In this document: one piece after another, positions 26,979-37,900 of the stretch
How positions within the stretch are numbered: the first letter of the stretch is position 1
How the letters are laid out: each line of letters begins with the position of its first letter
Assembly (NCBI GenBank): GCA_044238605.1
Contig: JBIICY010000003.1
Location: forward strand, 257,038-321,037
Origin: UBA10438 sp044238605
GTDB lineage: Bacteria; Bacteroidota; Ignavibacteria; Kapaibacteriales; Kapaibacteriaceae
DNA: 64,000 nucleotides
Direction of reading: 5' to 3'
Made by a program: the position numbers and the translations under genes
Notes under the pieces: generated by a model
What the model was told of the DNA's origin: nothing
The model's database searches: none
Seen by the model: the letters and a program-made list of their open reading frames with translations, nothing else

Positions 26979-28778
26979 ATGAACGGCAATTCATTGGGTT
27001 TCTGGCGTGAATACCCGAGTTTTGTCGTAATGGAAGCCCAGATCAGATCCGTTTTCGCACATGGGTTGCGGTCTCTGGCTCTTCAGCGGTCTTTGACAAT
27101 TGGATTTGCAATCTGCAGTTTTTTGTTTAGTTCGTGTGTCGGTCATCGGCCGGCACCAGTAGAGAGTACGTCAGTTTTCAGTTACAACGAACCTGATGGT
27201 CTTCTCAGCTTAGATCCAGCACAAGCATCTTACCGTAGCGCGTTGTGGACGTCATCGCACCTATACAACGGGCTCGTAGAGCTTGATTCGAACCTTACCA
27301 TAGCCCCGTGCATTGCATCGGAATGGTCGGTCGATAATGCTGGTTTGGAATGGACCTTCCGTCTTCGGACGGATGTTTGGTTCCACACGGATTCATGTTT
27401 TGGACCACAGCGTACGCGCAGAGTTGTTGCACAGGACGTTAAGTACAGTCTTGAGCGCATTCTGGATGCACGCACAAAGTCTACCGGTCTCTGGGCATTC
27501 CGCACTACGATCCTTGGCGGTGATGAATTTCACCAGGCAACGCGTCGTGGACTGTGGCCGTCGCTTCAGGGAATACGCGTGATCAATGATTCTGTTCTCA
27601 CTATTCGTCTCACAAAACCTTTTGCTCCGTTTCTGGCAGTTCTCACAATGCCATATGGCTCGATTATTCCGAGGGAAGCGATCGAACTGTATGGTGCCGA
27701 TTATGGACGACATCCCGTTGGTACGGGCCCGTTTATGTTCGGTACTTGGATACCAGATAGAGAGTTGACGTTGAGGCGAAACCCGCGCTACTTCAAATTC
27801 GACGCCCACGGGCGCCGTCTGCCGTACCTGTCAACGGTGCGTGTAGGATTTGTGCGGGACCCAAAGAGCGAGTTCTTCGAGTTCACCAAAGGTGAATTCG
27901 ACCTCATCAGCTCTATAGACGAGTCATTTATCCCGAGTGTCTTTGAATCAGATGGGCGCCTGAAAGCCCCCTACGATCGGTTTCGCGTGTTGCGCACATC
28001 AGCCAACACTGTGGAATACTACGGCATCCTCATGGACACCACCCTTCCGGCAGGGCAGTTATCGCCCCTAGCTCGTTCGAAGGCATTACGTCAGGCGTTG
28101 AACTACGCCATCGATCGGCATCGCATCGTTGCATATCTCCTCAATGGCAGAGCCGTCCCAGCATATCACGGGGTACTTCCCCCAACAATGCCGGGATTTA
28201 ACGACTCCGTTCGTGGGTACAGATATGATCCAGCGCTGGCTCGCCGATTACTTGCACAAGCAGGATATCCAAACGGCAAGGGGCTTCCTCCGCTTCTGCT
28301 ACAGCTTGGTAATAGTGCCCGTACGGCCGCTATTGCCGAAGCGGTTCAAGAGCAGTGGGAAGAGATTGGAATCAAGGTTGAACTCCGTCAGGTTGATTTT
28401 CCGCAGCACCTGTCCATGGTTCGAGCTGGTGAGCTCGCATTGTGGCGGACAAGTTGGATTGGGGATTATCCCGATCCGGAAAATTTCCTGGCTCTGTTCA
28501 TCACACCGACCATCGCCCCGAAGGGTCCGAATACAACGCGTATATCGCGTCCGGACCTTGATTCACTCTATGAAGCCATTTTGGACCCGACGCGATCAGA
28601 TCGTGAGCGTCGGGATATCGCATCTGCTATGGAACGTATCGTGATAGAGGAAGCGCCATGGGTGTTTCTGTATTATCACGTTGTTCTTCGGGTTGTGCAC
28701 CCGCAGGTTAAGGGGCTAACCCTTGACGGGTCGGACCGTCTTGTTCTTGAACGAGTTTACAAGACGTCCATCAACTAA
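26979..28778 (+). CDS. Peptide/solute-binding lipoprotein of an ABC transporter (SBP family 5)
   Basis: A 599-aa lipoprotein of the DppA/OppA family (extracellular solute-binding family 5). An N-terminal signal with lipobox-like FSSC places the lipidated Cys near residue 54 from the chosen start. Family features: SLDPAQASYRSALWTSSHLYNGLVELD, the ASEWSVDNAGLEWTFRLRTDVWFHTD segment, GTGPFMFGTWIPDRELTLRRNPRYF, and LRQALNYAIDRHRIV. C-terminal RVYKTSIN. No permease or ATPase gene lies next to it, so it is an orphan binding protein or works with distant components. The true start could be 26979 or the ATG at 27030; the lipobox is in frame for both. NlpC/P60 hydrolase follows 32 bp later. Confidence 0.88.
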   Translation: MNGNSLGFWREYPSFVVMEAQIRSVFAHGLRSLALQRSLTIGFAICSFLFSSCVGHRPAPVESTSVFSYNEPDGLLSLDPAQASYRSALWTSSHLYNGLVELDSNLTIAPCIASEWSVDNAGLEWTFRLRTDVWFHTDSCFGPQRTRRVVAQDVKYSLERILDARTKSTGLWAFRTTILGGDEFHQATRRGLWPSLQGIRVINDSVLTIRLTKPFAPFLAVLTMPYGSIIPREAIELYGADYGRHPVGTGPFMFGTWIPDRELTLRRNPRYFKFDAHGRRLPYLSTVRVGFVRDPKSEFFEFTKGEFDLISSIDESFIPSVFESDGRLKAPYDRFRVLRTSANTVEYYGILMDTTLPAGQLSPLARSKALRQALNYAIDRHRIVAYLLNGRAVPAYHGVLPPTMPGFNDSVRGYRYDPALARRLLAQAGYPNGKGLPPLLLQLGNSARTAAIAEAVQEQWEEIGIKVELRQVDFPQHLSMVRAGELALWRTSWIGDYPDPENFLALFITPTIAPKGPNTTRISRPDLDSLYEAILDPTRSDRERRDIASAMERIVIEEAPWVFLYYHVVLRVVHPQVKGLTLDGSDRLVLERVYKTSIN

Positions 28779-28810
28779 TTGTTTACACAACATCACAAGG
28801 AGGCACAGTT

Positions 28811-29722
28811 ATGACACAACTGCCAGGCATGTCTCTCCTATGTGTCTTGATCGCAGCAGTCTTCGCGTTCTCTTCAGTTGTGCCAACGGAAGTGTCGTCT
28901 GCACCAGTGGCGGCGGCAATCAAGAAGGCAACAAAAAAGAAGAGCAAGCGCAGTCGCAAGCGCTCTCGTAGAACTGCCTGTACACCGGCATCTCGTGCCG
29001 CTGGTAAAAAGCAGGCCTACGCCCTCCTCAGCACCCAGAGTCCTGAACTATGTCGCCTTACAGGTGTTCAATACGCCTCGAACCGCGACACGATCATCAA
29101 CACCGCGGATATACTCGCATCCGACGGAGAACTTGCTCTTGATCAGCAAGGGGCAGACCAGCCCTATGAAGAAGGCGAAATCATCGCCGAGCTTGAGCAG
29201 GAAGATGATGTTACACCAGACTTGGAAGCGTTCCGCTCACTATGGCTTTCCATGGTTAGCGAACGGGAGAAGGAAGACGCAGCAACGCCAGGTGGAATAC
29301 CGAAGCAGAAACTTGCAGACCTTGTTATGGATTGGCTTGGCACACGCTATCACTTTGGTGGTAGCGCACGCACAGGGATCGACTGTTCAGCATTCACACA
29401 GATGCTGTTCTCATCGGCCTTCAGCATTCAGCTGCCTCGCACGTCTGTTTCACAGTCCGCAATTGGGCAATCGGTATCTCGCAGATCAGATCTGCAGTTT
29501 GGAGATCTGGTGTTCTTCCGAACACGTTCCCGCAGAGGTATTTCGCATGTCGGGATGTATCTCGGAGACAATCTGTTCGCACATTCGTCATCACGATATG
29601 GCGTAACGATTTCCTCACTCGAGTCTACGTACTACAGCAAGCGTCTTGTTGCAGCACGCAGATTGGGTGGAGAAGAGATCACCCGCACAGCTTCTTCTGT
29701 ACCGACAGCTCCGGCTAATTAA
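28811..29722 (+). CDS. NlpC/P60 family cell-wall hydrolase
   Basis: Exported 303-aa protein ending in a C40 peptidase domain (residues about 165-285). Such enzymes cleave D-gamma-glutamyl-meso-diaminopimelate or related peptide bonds in peptidoglycan. The catalytic triad is visible: C192 in GIDCSAF, H246 in ISHVGMYLG and H258 in FAHSSSRYG. The N-terminus is a signal peptide followed by a strongly basic stretch (KKATKKKSKRSRKRSRR) and an acidic linker. AAGGAGG precedes the start. A terminator hairpin follows, shared with the convergent RNase R gene. Confidence 0.92.
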   Translation: MTQLPGMSLLCVLIAAVFAFSSVVPTEVSSAPVAAAIKKATKKKSKRSRKRSRRTACTPASRAAGKKQAYALLSTQSPELCRLTGVQYASNRDTIINTADILASDGELALDQQGADQPYEEGEIIAELEQEDDVTPDLEAFRSLWLSMVSEREKEDAATPGGIPKQKLADLVMDWLGTRYHFGGSARTGIDCSAFTQMLFSSAFSIQLPRTSVSQSAIGQSVSRRSDLQFGDLVFFRTRSRRGISHVGMYLGDNLFAHSSSRYGVTISSLESTYYSKRLVAARRLGGEEITRTASSVPTAPAN

Positions 29723-29755
29723 GGTACAGAACCGCAAATCCAAGAGTCAAAAAAG

Positions 29756-29797
29756 AACACCCCGTTACAGCATGTTGTAGCGGGGTGTTACTGTTTT
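29756..29797 (+). terminator. Terminator between nlpC-like gene and rnr (possibly bidirectional)
   Basis: Perfect arms AACACCCCG (29756-29764) and CGGGGTGTT (29781-29789) with a 16-nt loop, preceded by AAAAAAG on the left and followed by ACTGTTTT on the right, so it can serve both converging genes. Confidence 0.85.
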
Positions 29798-29819
29798 CGG
29801 CATAGTATCTGAAGAATGA

Positions 29820-32042
29820 TTAAGACTCGCGTCCGCGTCTGCCCGACCTCTTCGGCTTCTTGATCTCACGTTCCACAAGCTCCACGGTTTGTTCGATGCC
29901 TGACTGATCCTTTGACAATCGTAGGTCGATTTCTCGACGGTCGATGTTGGCTTTGACGATACGTACGCGCAGCTGCGTACCGTAGCGCACAACACGCCGA
30001 GAGTTACGTCCGATAATGCGCATGCGGCGGTCGTCAAAGATGTAGTAGTCGTCGTCGAAATCTCGAAGATGCAGCAAACCCTCGATCATCAGATCGTGAA
30101 GGGTAATGAATACGCCAAACTGCGTTACGCCCGTGACGTAGCCTATGTGGTCCGATCCAACATGCTCGTGGGCTAGGATGGTCTGAGCCAGCTTTGTCGA
30201 GGCGCGCTCGGCCTCAACGGACTGCCGCTCCGTCAGCGAGCAATGGTCACTTGCATACGATGCCAGATCCCGCAGCTTAGACATCCTGCGTTGTTCAGGA
30301 AGCCCCTTACTGTATTCCTTGAGGAATCTGTGTACAACAAGGTCGGGATAGCGGCGAATAGGTGATGTAAAGTGCGAGTAGTCCGCAAATCCTAGCCCGT
30401 AGTGTCCGATGTTGTACTCGGCATAGACAGCCTTGGCCATGGACCTCAGCAGCAGCGTGTTAACTACGGGCTTGTCCGGACGGTTTGCAGCCTGCTCAAG
30501 AACGGCATTGATCTGCAATGGAGAGAGCTGACCGCTCGGCACATCAAACCCGAGCGCACGGATCACATTGGTTGCATCGGCGATTTTATCGGCACTTGGT
30601 TTGTCGTGTACACGATACACGAACGGAGGAACATCCTGCAGATTCCAGTCTTTCTTAAGCGCATGCAGATGCTCTGCCACAGTTCTGTTGGCTGCCAGCA
30701 TGCACTCCTCTACGAGCGAGGTTGCATGTGTGCGTGTCTTGACAACCGCACGTGAAGGCATCTTTTCTGCATCAAGAATGAACTTGATCTCCTGTGTCTC
30801 AAAATCGATACCGCCGGCTTTCATGCGGCGCGTAAAGAGTTTGCGTGCCAGCGCGTGCAGTTCATTGATCAGATCTGCGTGGTCTCCGTCGGCCCCTTCG
30901 ATGATAGACTGTGCTTCGTCGTAGGTATACCGTCTGCAACTCTGAATAAGAGTCTCCTCGATGCGGTATGATCTTCTGATGCCAGTGGGCGAGAACTCCA
31001 TAAACACTGAGTAGGCGCAACGGGGCTGATTGGGCACCAACGAGCAGATATCATTGCTGAGTCTCTCAGGCAGCATCGGGACAACACAGTCCACCAGGTA
31101 GGTGCTGTTGCCACGTTGTAGTGCTTCCTTATCAAGCGCCGACCCCTCCTGCACGTAATGCGAGACATCTGCGATGTGCACGCCGAGCTCTATGTTGCCA
31201 TTGTCGAGATGCGTTAGCGAGAGTGCATCATCGAAGTCGCGTGCGTCTTCGGGGTCGATCGTAACAATGCGCAGATCCCGAATATCGCGCCGATTCTCCA
31301 GCGTTGACGGATCTGGATGGGCATAGCCCAGTGCTTCTGCTTCTACCTCAGGTGGAAATGTTTTTGGCAGACGAAACTCCTTGAGGATCGCTGCGAATTC
31401 GACGGCCGCCTTGCCTGATCTGCCGATCACTTCTGCAATGGTTACTTCGGGAGACGACTGTGCATTGCGCCAACGGTGGAAGCGCGCGCTAACCTTGTCT
31501 CCGGGTTTAGCCCCGTTCAGATGCTGCTCGGCAACGAGGAAGTCTATGTGGTACTTTACGTCGTCGGGAATGACATAGAAGAAGGTTCCATCGTGTTCTA
31601 TCGTACCTGTGATTACGTGGGCGGCGCGCTGGACAATGTCAAGCACCTCGCCCCGTGGCTTCTTTCCCGTTGCTATGGCGTGCATTTGCACCACAACGGT
31701 GTCGCCGGATAAGGCCGTGTTCATGTCATGACGTCGAATAGCAATCACCGGAACCGACTCATCCCGCGTTGTAACAACTGCGTTATTGTGATGATACGAC
31801 AGCACGCCATGTATATCGGAACTTGTCCGATGAGGCAGCGTATACCTCCTGCGGCTCATCCGCTGCACGATACCTTCGTCTACCATCAGCTCGAGCAGAT
31901 CACGCATGTATTCGTATTCATCACTGCCGGCTTTGATGCGCATTTTCTTTGAAAGATCCAGCATCTGAAGGGGGCTCACAGAGGTGCCAAGTGCTTCAAG
32001 AATCTCTTGACGAAAGTTCTGCAGTTCGGTTAATCGCTTCAT
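29820..32042 (-). CDS. rnr: Ribonuclease R
   Basis: 3'-5' hydrolytic exoribonuclease that degrades structured RNA. 740 aa from the chosen start: N-terminal winged-helix and cold-shock-like domains (residues 1-200), the RNB catalytic domain with the metal-binding motif DPEDARDFDDAL and NSTYLVDCVVPMLPERLSNDICSL, then a C-terminal S1 domain (GYVTGVTQFGVFITLHDLMIEGLLHLRDF) and a basic tail (KKPKRSGRRGRES). Start 32042 matches the beginning of the helix-turn-helix domain; the longer frame would run into the divergent gene's start region. The TPR gene is transcribed divergently. Confidence 0.95.
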   Translation of the reverse strand: MKRLTELQNFRQEILEALGTSVSPLQMLDLSKKMRIKAGSDEYEYMRDLLELMVDEGIVQRMSRRRYTLPHRTSSDIHGVLSYHHNNAVVTTRDESVPVIAIRRHDMNTALSGDTVVVQMHAIATGKKPRGEVLDIVQRAAHVITGTIEHDGTFFYVIPDDVKYHIDFLVAEQHLNGAKPGDKVSARFHRWRNAQSSPEVTIAEVIGRSGKAAVEFAAILKEFRLPKTFPPEVEAEALGYAHPDPSTLENRRDIRDLRIVTIDPEDARDFDDALSLTHLDNGNIELGVHIADVSHYVQEGSALDKEALQRGNSTYLVDCVVPMLPERLSNDICSLVPNQPRCAYSVFMEFSPTGIRRSYRIEETLIQSCRRYTYDEAQSIIEGADGDHADLINELHALARKLFTRRMKAGGIDFETQEIKFILDAEKMPSRAVVKTRTHATSLVEECMLAANRTVAEHLHALKKDWNLQDVPPFVYRVHDKPSADKIADATNVIRALGFDVPSGQLSPLQINAVLEQAANRPDKPVVNTLLLRSMAKAVYAEYNIGHYGLGFADYSHFTSPIRRYPDLVVHRFLKEYSKGLPEQRRMSKLRDLASYASDHCSLTERQSVEAERASTKLAQTILAHEHVGSDHIGYVTGVTQFGVFITLHDLMIEGLLHLRDFDDDYYIFDDRRMRIIGRNSRRVVRYGTQLRVRIVKANIDRREIDLRLSKDQSGIEQTVELVEREIKKPKRSGRRGRES

Positions 32043-32103
32043 AGCGCAATATGCGCCTTTGTTCAACGTTGATTGTCGTGAAAGTTTCTCGTAGAATCGC
32101 GGC

Positions 32104-32616
32104 ATGACAACGAACAACGTATCGATCATCGTAGGTCTGTGCTGCGTGCTCATCGCAAGCGCACAGGATGCTAGCGAGTGGTTTGGTAAGGGATTAAATG
32201 CATTTCATGACGGCAGGTATGGTGAAGCAGTCGTGAATTTTACGCGTGCAATCGAGCAGGATAGCGGTGCCTCACCGGTATGGTATAACAGGGGTACGGC
32301 TTATATGCGCATGCGGATGTTTGAGAAGGCATACTTCGACCTTACCCGGTGCCTGCAGCTGAGACCGTCGCAGGTAACAATCAGTGCTCGGATGCAGCGG
32401 GCAGTTGTTGGTGCAGAACTTGGGCTGCGCGAAGATGCCCTGAGGGACATTTCAACTGTTATCGAAATCGATAGCACGTTTCCAAAGGCACGACTGCTGC
32501 GCGGACGTATCTATCTCAGCAGCGGCGATACCGCGCGCGCATGCAGAGACCTTGCTGGAGCATTGCAACTCGGTGACAGTTCAGCTGTAAAGTATCTTCA
32601 GGCGGTATGCAAGTGA
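32104..32616 (+). CDS. Exported tetratricopeptide-repeat protein
   Basis: A 170-aa protein with a short signal peptide (ending IASAQ) followed by about four TPR units (WFGKGLNAFHDGRYGEAVVNFTRAIEQD, VWYNRGTAYMRMRMFEKAYFDLTRCLQLRP, and similar). TPRs mediate protein-protein contacts; no catalytic domain is present. It overlaps the next gene by 10 bp, so the two are probably translated together. Confidence 0.85.
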   Translation: MTTNNVSIIVGLCCVLIASAQDASEWFGKGLNAFHDGRYGEAVVNFTRAIEQDSGASPVWYNRGTAYMRMRMFEKAYFDLTRCLQLRPSQVTISARMQRAVVGAELGLREDALRDISTVIEIDSTFPKARLLRGRIYLSSGDTARACRDLAGALQLGDSSAVKYLQAVCK

Positions 32617-33494
32617 AGATTCAGTTTCTTCTGCTGTTTTGGTTAAGCTTAGTCTTCACCGCAGACGTGGCACTGGGTCAATCGGCTCCTTTGATCAACA
32701 CCGACAAGGCTGCTTCAGAGTTCATCAGCGATAATGCCAGACCCTCCTTCCTGATCAAGCGCATAACAATCGTGGGCAGGGTAGATACCATGAAGGCCGT
32801 TGTGAAAACATCAACCGTAAGGTCGATTAAAGGCGACTATGCTCGCTATAAGCCTGTGGTAGATTCTATCTGGTGGACGTCAAAAGATTCTCTCCATCAC
32901 GATGTATCTGTGCTGTTGCACCTCGAGGGACAAGGTATACCTCTCCCAGCAAACTATGTGCGAGGATCCGTGCGGCTTACCGTGAGCGCGGCGTATCGGC
33001 ATGGAGATGACTGGATTGCTACGTCCTCAGAAGCATTCACCGTTCCTGTTGCAAACGTCGAGATTCCACGTCCCATTGTATCACAGTCCAAGATGGAAGT
33101 AGTCCTCGGTAAAGAGACACCACGTTCTCTGCCATTTGAGATACGAGGCATCCGCGTCTTAACTACAGGCAAGGACACGGTAGATCATCTTCCAGAGGTA
33201 CGAAACTTTACACTCAGCGATGTTGCGGTTGAGTACGCAGACGAATCTCTTGTAACATCAGACCCCTCACTGGATTCGCTCCGTTCTGTGGAACTCACAG
33301 CTTCTGTCTCGGCCAGCGGAGAGATTGTTATCAGCGGAAACATCAAGCACCCGCAGCCTAAGGCCGGGAAGAAGATCCCAAAGCTCGAGTCAGCAACATT
33401 CTCCATCAACGTTCGTGCACGACTCAATCACCGTGGAGGTAAGGGGCTTGCACGCACCCGCACGATCGATGTTTCGCTGTTTGAGAAGCAGTAA
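32607..33494 (+). CDS. Exported protein of unknown function
   Basis: A 295-aa protein with a signal peptide (to about residue 24, ...ADVALGQ). The mature part is beta-rich, without a family that I recognise: KRITIVGRVDTMKAVVKTSTVRSIKGDYARYKPVVDSIWW, then further strands and a basic C-terminus. It overlaps the TPR gene by 10 bp and converges on the TolC-like gene 3 bp away. No T9SS domain is visible. Confidence 0.75.
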   Translation: MQVKIQFLLLFWLSLVFTADVALGQSAPLINTDKAASEFISDNARPSFLIKRITIVGRVDTMKAVVKTSTVRSIKGDYARYKPVVDSIWWTSKDSLHHDVSVLLHLEGQGIPLPANYVRGSVRLTVSAAYRHGDDWIATSSEAFTVPVANVEIPRPIVSQSKMEVVLGKETPRSLPFEIRGIRVLTTGKDTVDHLPEVRNFTLSDVAVEYADESLVTSDPSLDSLRSVELTASVSASGEIVISGNIKHPQPKAGKKIPKLESATFSINVRARLNHRGGKGLARTRTIDVSLFEKQ

Positions 33495-33497
33495 CAC

Positions 33498-34913
33498 TTA
33501 CTGCTGATATCCGCCACCAAGCGCCTTGTAGAGCTTGATGTACGCGCGGTACTGATTTGCCCGAGCAGAGATGTACGAGCGCTGTGCATCCAGTAACGAA
33601 CGCTGTGCGTCCAGAACCTGCAAGTAGGGTGTAGCGCCGTAACGATAGCGCAGCTGCGATAGTCGCAGTACTTCGGTTACAGCTACAAGTCCTTCTTGTG
33701 AAGCCTTAACCTGCACGTGTCCGTTCGTAACGATCGTGATAGCATCGTTGACATCTTTGACCGCATTGAGTACTGCGGTCTTGTATGCGAATTGAGCTTG
33801 CATGGATTGTGCCTCTGCTCCATCAACGCGAGCAGCGTTTCGTCCGGCATTAAAGACAGGTTGCACAAGATTGCCGGCAAACTGGTAGGCAAATGACGCC
33901 GGATCGAAAAGTGTGCCGGCCTGCAAACTCTGCAGTCCAGCATCGCCCGTGAGCGAAACACGTGGAAACTGTTGTGCCACGGCTACACCGACTTCTGCAG
34001 TAGCCGCTTCGAGCTCGTACTCAGCGAGCTGTATATCGGGCCTACGCTCGAGCAGCGAGCCAGGAAGCCCCGTAGGGAGGGTGTCTGGCACGATAAGTTC
34101 CTCGATTGAACCTCCACGCTGTACCGGAGTGCCCGGCATACGCGCGAGCAGCACATTGAGAGTGTTCTCTGTCTGCTCAATCGCAGCGATCGTCGTGGCG
34201 ATAGTGCCCTCGATACGATGGAGTTCTGCCTCTGCCTGACGGTAATCAAGTTCTGATGTCTTGCCAGCATCGAACAGCGTCTTGGCAAGCTTTAGATACT
34301 CCTGACGATTAGCAAGATTGGAATCAAGCTTCTTCTTGATCTCGTCAAATTCGAGAAGTGTAATGTACGTCTCTGCTACAGAGCCCACGAGTGTGAGAAC
34401 AGCAGCACGGTTTCCTGCATAGCTGCCAGACAATCGTGCACGCTGTGCTTCGGTTCCTCTGGCGATTCTTCCAAAAACGTCGATCTCCCAATTGAGCATA
34501 GCAGACAAGCCGAACACTCCCTGGAGCGAACTCAGCGCTTCAGCACTTTGATTTGGAAACCGATTCTTTGAAAGCTTGGATTCGCTACCACTGGCAGCAA
34601 GATCTAGCTGTGGGTACCACTGAGATGACTGGATAGTAACACCAGCCTTGGCCTGTTCAATGCGGGCTAGGGTGCCTTGCACGTCGTAGTTCTGCCTGAG
34701 TGCAAGAGCGATGTAGTTGTTGAGCACTGAATCGCCATGGACCTCAAAGTATCGTTGATCTGCTAGCGAACGGTCGTTTGCAGCTACTCCGCGGTATGTC
34801 GCGGGCATCGCCAGATCTGGTCTGCGATAATCGGGCCCAAGTTTGCATGACGTTAGCACTCCTGCTGCAATGATCAAGGACATTGCGATGCTATAGCAAG
34901 TACGACTACGCAT
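33498..34913 (-). CDS. Outer-membrane efflux lipoprotein (NodT/OprM-like TolC family)
   Basis: Outer-membrane channel component of a tripartite efflux pump, 471 aa. Signal peptide with lipobox LTSC (Cys 23) followed by KLGPDYRRPDLAMPATY, the typical start of NodT-type factors (GPDYxxP). The two TolC repeat halves have coiled-coil hairpins (VQGTLARIEQAKAGVTIQSSQWYPQLDL and LERRPDIQLAEYELEAATAEVGVA). Start 34913 overlaps the RND gene stop by eight bases. Last gene of the leftward adaptor-pump-channel operon. Confidence 0.93.
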   Translation of the reverse strand: MRSRTCYSIAMSLIIAAGVLTSCKLGPDYRRPDLAMPATYRGVAANDRSLADQRYFEVHGDSVLNNYIALALRQNYDVQGTLARIEQAKAGVTIQSSQWYPQLDLAASGSESKLSKNRFPNQSAEALSSLQGVFGLSAMLNWEIDVFGRIARGTEAQRARLSGSYAGNRAAVLTLVGSVAETYITLLEFDEIKKKLDSNLANRQEYLKLAKTLFDAGKTSELDYRQAEAELHRIEGTIATTIAAIEQTENTLNVLLARMPGTPVQRGGSIEELIVPDTLPTGLPGSLLERRPDIQLAEYELEAATAEVGVAVAQQFPRVSLTGDAGLQSLQAGTLFDPASFAYQFAGNLVQPVFNAGRNAARVDGAEAQSMQAQFAYKTAVLNAVKDVNDAITIVTNGHVQVKASQEGLVAVTEVLRLSQLRYRYGATPYLQVLDAQRSLLDAQRSYISARANQYRAYIKLYKALGGGYQQ

Positions 34914-37900
34914 GTTTTTGCCCCTTTCCGCGAGACTCAATAAAGGCGAAAAGTGCAGGAGCAAGTGTTACGCCGATGATGGTTGCAACCAACATCCCAA
35001 AGAACACTGCCGTGCCAACAGACTTGCGCGCACCTGCGCCAGAACCACTGGCCGTCATGAGTGGAACAACGCCAAGGATAAACGCAAACGCCGTCATCAG
35101 AATAGGACGGAATCGGAGCTTTGCACTCTCAAGAGCGGCTTCATGTGGCGTAAGCCCAGCTTCCTCTTGTCGCATTTTGGCAAACTCAACAATGAGGATT
35201 GCATTCTTTGCAGCAAGGCCGATCAGAAGAATAAGGCCGATCTGTACGAAGACATCATTGGCAAGCCCCATTACCCAGATACCGAAAAACGCACCGAATG
35301 CTGCCACAGGTGTTCCTAGCAGAACGCTCCAGGGAAGCTTCCATGAATTGTACTGCGCCGCAAGAAGCAGAAACACAAATAGCACGGCCATGCCAAAGGT
35401 TGGTAGGGGGCTTGGTGCACGCTTCTGTTCGTAGGAGAGTCCGGCATACTCAATGGCCATGCCGGTCGGCAGCGATGCGGCAGCAACCTCCTCTAATGCA
35501 CTCATGGCTTCTCCAGTGGTATATCCCTTACCAACCTGCGAAGAGATCTCCACAGAACGGTAGAGATTATAGCGGTAGGTGATCTCTGAACCATTGGTCT
35601 GCGTAACATTTACAAGCGTAGAGAGCGGAATCATGCTGCCCGTTGTGGCGCTTCGAACAAAGAACGATCCGATGTCAGACGGACGCTGGCGGAACTGGCT
35701 CTCGGACTGAAAGAACACTCGATAGAGTCTGCCGAACTTGTTAAAATCGTTTACATAGGCGCCGCCTAGCATCGACTGCAGCACCTGGAACACTTGGTCT
35801 ACTGGTACTCCCAGTTTGCGAGCCTTTTCGCGGTCGAGTTCTATTTTCATCTGCGGAACGGTTGCATCGAACTGCGTAAAGAACGATCCAAGCTCCGGAC
35901 GCTTAGCGCAGGCATCAGCAAAGCGCGCAGTCTCGGCTGCCAGCTCCGACACACTACGAGTGCCTGATTTGTCCTGCAGGTAGAATTTTACACCGCTGGC
36001 ATTGCCGAAGCCGGGAATTGGCGGCATCGAGAACGAAAAGACGATTGCCTCTGGAATACTGCGAAATGCGGCATTGAGCTGCTCAACGATCTTGGTGTCA
36101 ATAAGCTCCTTGCGTTCTTCCCAGTCCTTTAGACGCACGAACATCGACGCAACATTTGATGTTGACGCATCAGCAATAAACGAGACGCCAACAACCGAGA
36201 TGTAGGATTCTACACCTTCCTGCTTTGCAAGAATCTGTTCCACCTTACGGACAACGGCATCTGTCCGCGGCTGCGAGGCAGCATTTGGCAATGCAATGTT
36301 GACCATGATGATGCCCTGGTCTTCTGGCGGCACGAATCCCGATGGCAGGCTCGATACAGTAATCCCTGTAAGAAGTGCGAACACAACAACGCCAACTATT
36401 GACAACACAGACTTGCGGACAAGGCGCGTTACAACGGACATGTAGCCATTCGTGAACCGTCCAAACACGTTATTGAATGCTCGATAGAATGGGGCAAGCG
36501 GACTTGGCTTCTCAGGGTTTGGTTGCTTCAGCAGTAGCACGCAAAGCGCAGGGCTTAGCGTGAGGGCGCTAAAGGCAGAAAAAAGCGTAGATACAGCAAC
36601 CGTGATGGCAAACTGAAGGTACATGCTGCCGGTAATGCCACCCATAAATCCAACGGGCACGAAGACCGCCGCAAAGATGAGTGCGATTGCAACAACGGGT
36701 CCAGCAACCTCCTTCATCGCCATAAGCGTGGCTTCTTTGGGAGAGTGTCCATGCTCCATATGGTGCATGACTGCCTCTACTACAACGATCGCATCATCGA
36801 CCACGATGCCGATGGCAAGAACCAGGCCGAACAGTGAGAGCGTATTGATCGAGAACCCAAGCATCGGGAACAAGATGAACGTGCCGATCAGCGATACAGG
36901 TACCGTGAGAAGCGGAATCAGCGTAGCACGCCAGTTCTGCAGAAAGATGAACACAACAAGAATCACTAGGGCAACAGCTTCCAGAAGCGTCTGGATGATC
37001 TCATCGATCGATGCCTGCACTGCAGGCGTTGTATCGAAGCCAACCTGAACCTTGATGTCGTTGGGGAAGGATGACCGCATTGATTCAAGCTTGGCGTAGA
37101 TCCCCTTTGCCGATTCAAGCTGATTGGCTCCGGGCATCAGATAGACAATCAGGGCCGTTGCCGGCTTGCCATCAAAGCGGGAACTCATGCCATAGTATTC
37201 GCTGCCGAGTTCAGCCCGGGCAACATCCTTCACACGAACAACACGTCCGTCTGCGGTTTCCCGCACAATCACATTCTCGAACTCTGCTGGCGTGGAGAGT
37301 TTTCCTGGGGCAAGCACGGAATACGTGAGTTCTTGTCCTTTCGACGTAGGCACATCGCCAAGCTTGCCGGCAGGTGCCTGGATATTCTGCTCGCGGAGCG
37401 CACTGATAACGTCCGTTGGTGTTAAGCCAAGGCGCGCCATCTTATCCGGCTGCGCCCACAGGCGCATGGCATATTCAGCACCAATAAGATCTACGTTGGA
37501 TACACCGGGAACGCGCAGCAGCTGATCGCGGACGTTGATCATTGCGAAGTTGTTCAGGAAAATCCCGTCGTACTTTCCGCTCTCGGAGTACACCGAGATT
37601 ACCATCAGGATTGATGGATTGATCTTGCTAACGGTAAGACCTTGCGTATTGACCTCTTGTGGCAGCCGAGATGTGGCCCGCGAGGCCCGGCTCTGCACAA
37701 GCATGTTGGCGATGTTGATATCATTGCCTGGCTCGAAGGCAATGTCGAGCTTCATGTTGCCATCGCTGGTATTCTTCGACAACATCGAGAGCTGATTGTC
37801 GAGTCCGTTGATCTTCTGCTCCAGCGGTGTAGCTACAGACTGCTCAACAACTTCGGAACTCGCGCCAGGGTAGGATCCCTGCACGCGAATGATAGGGGGC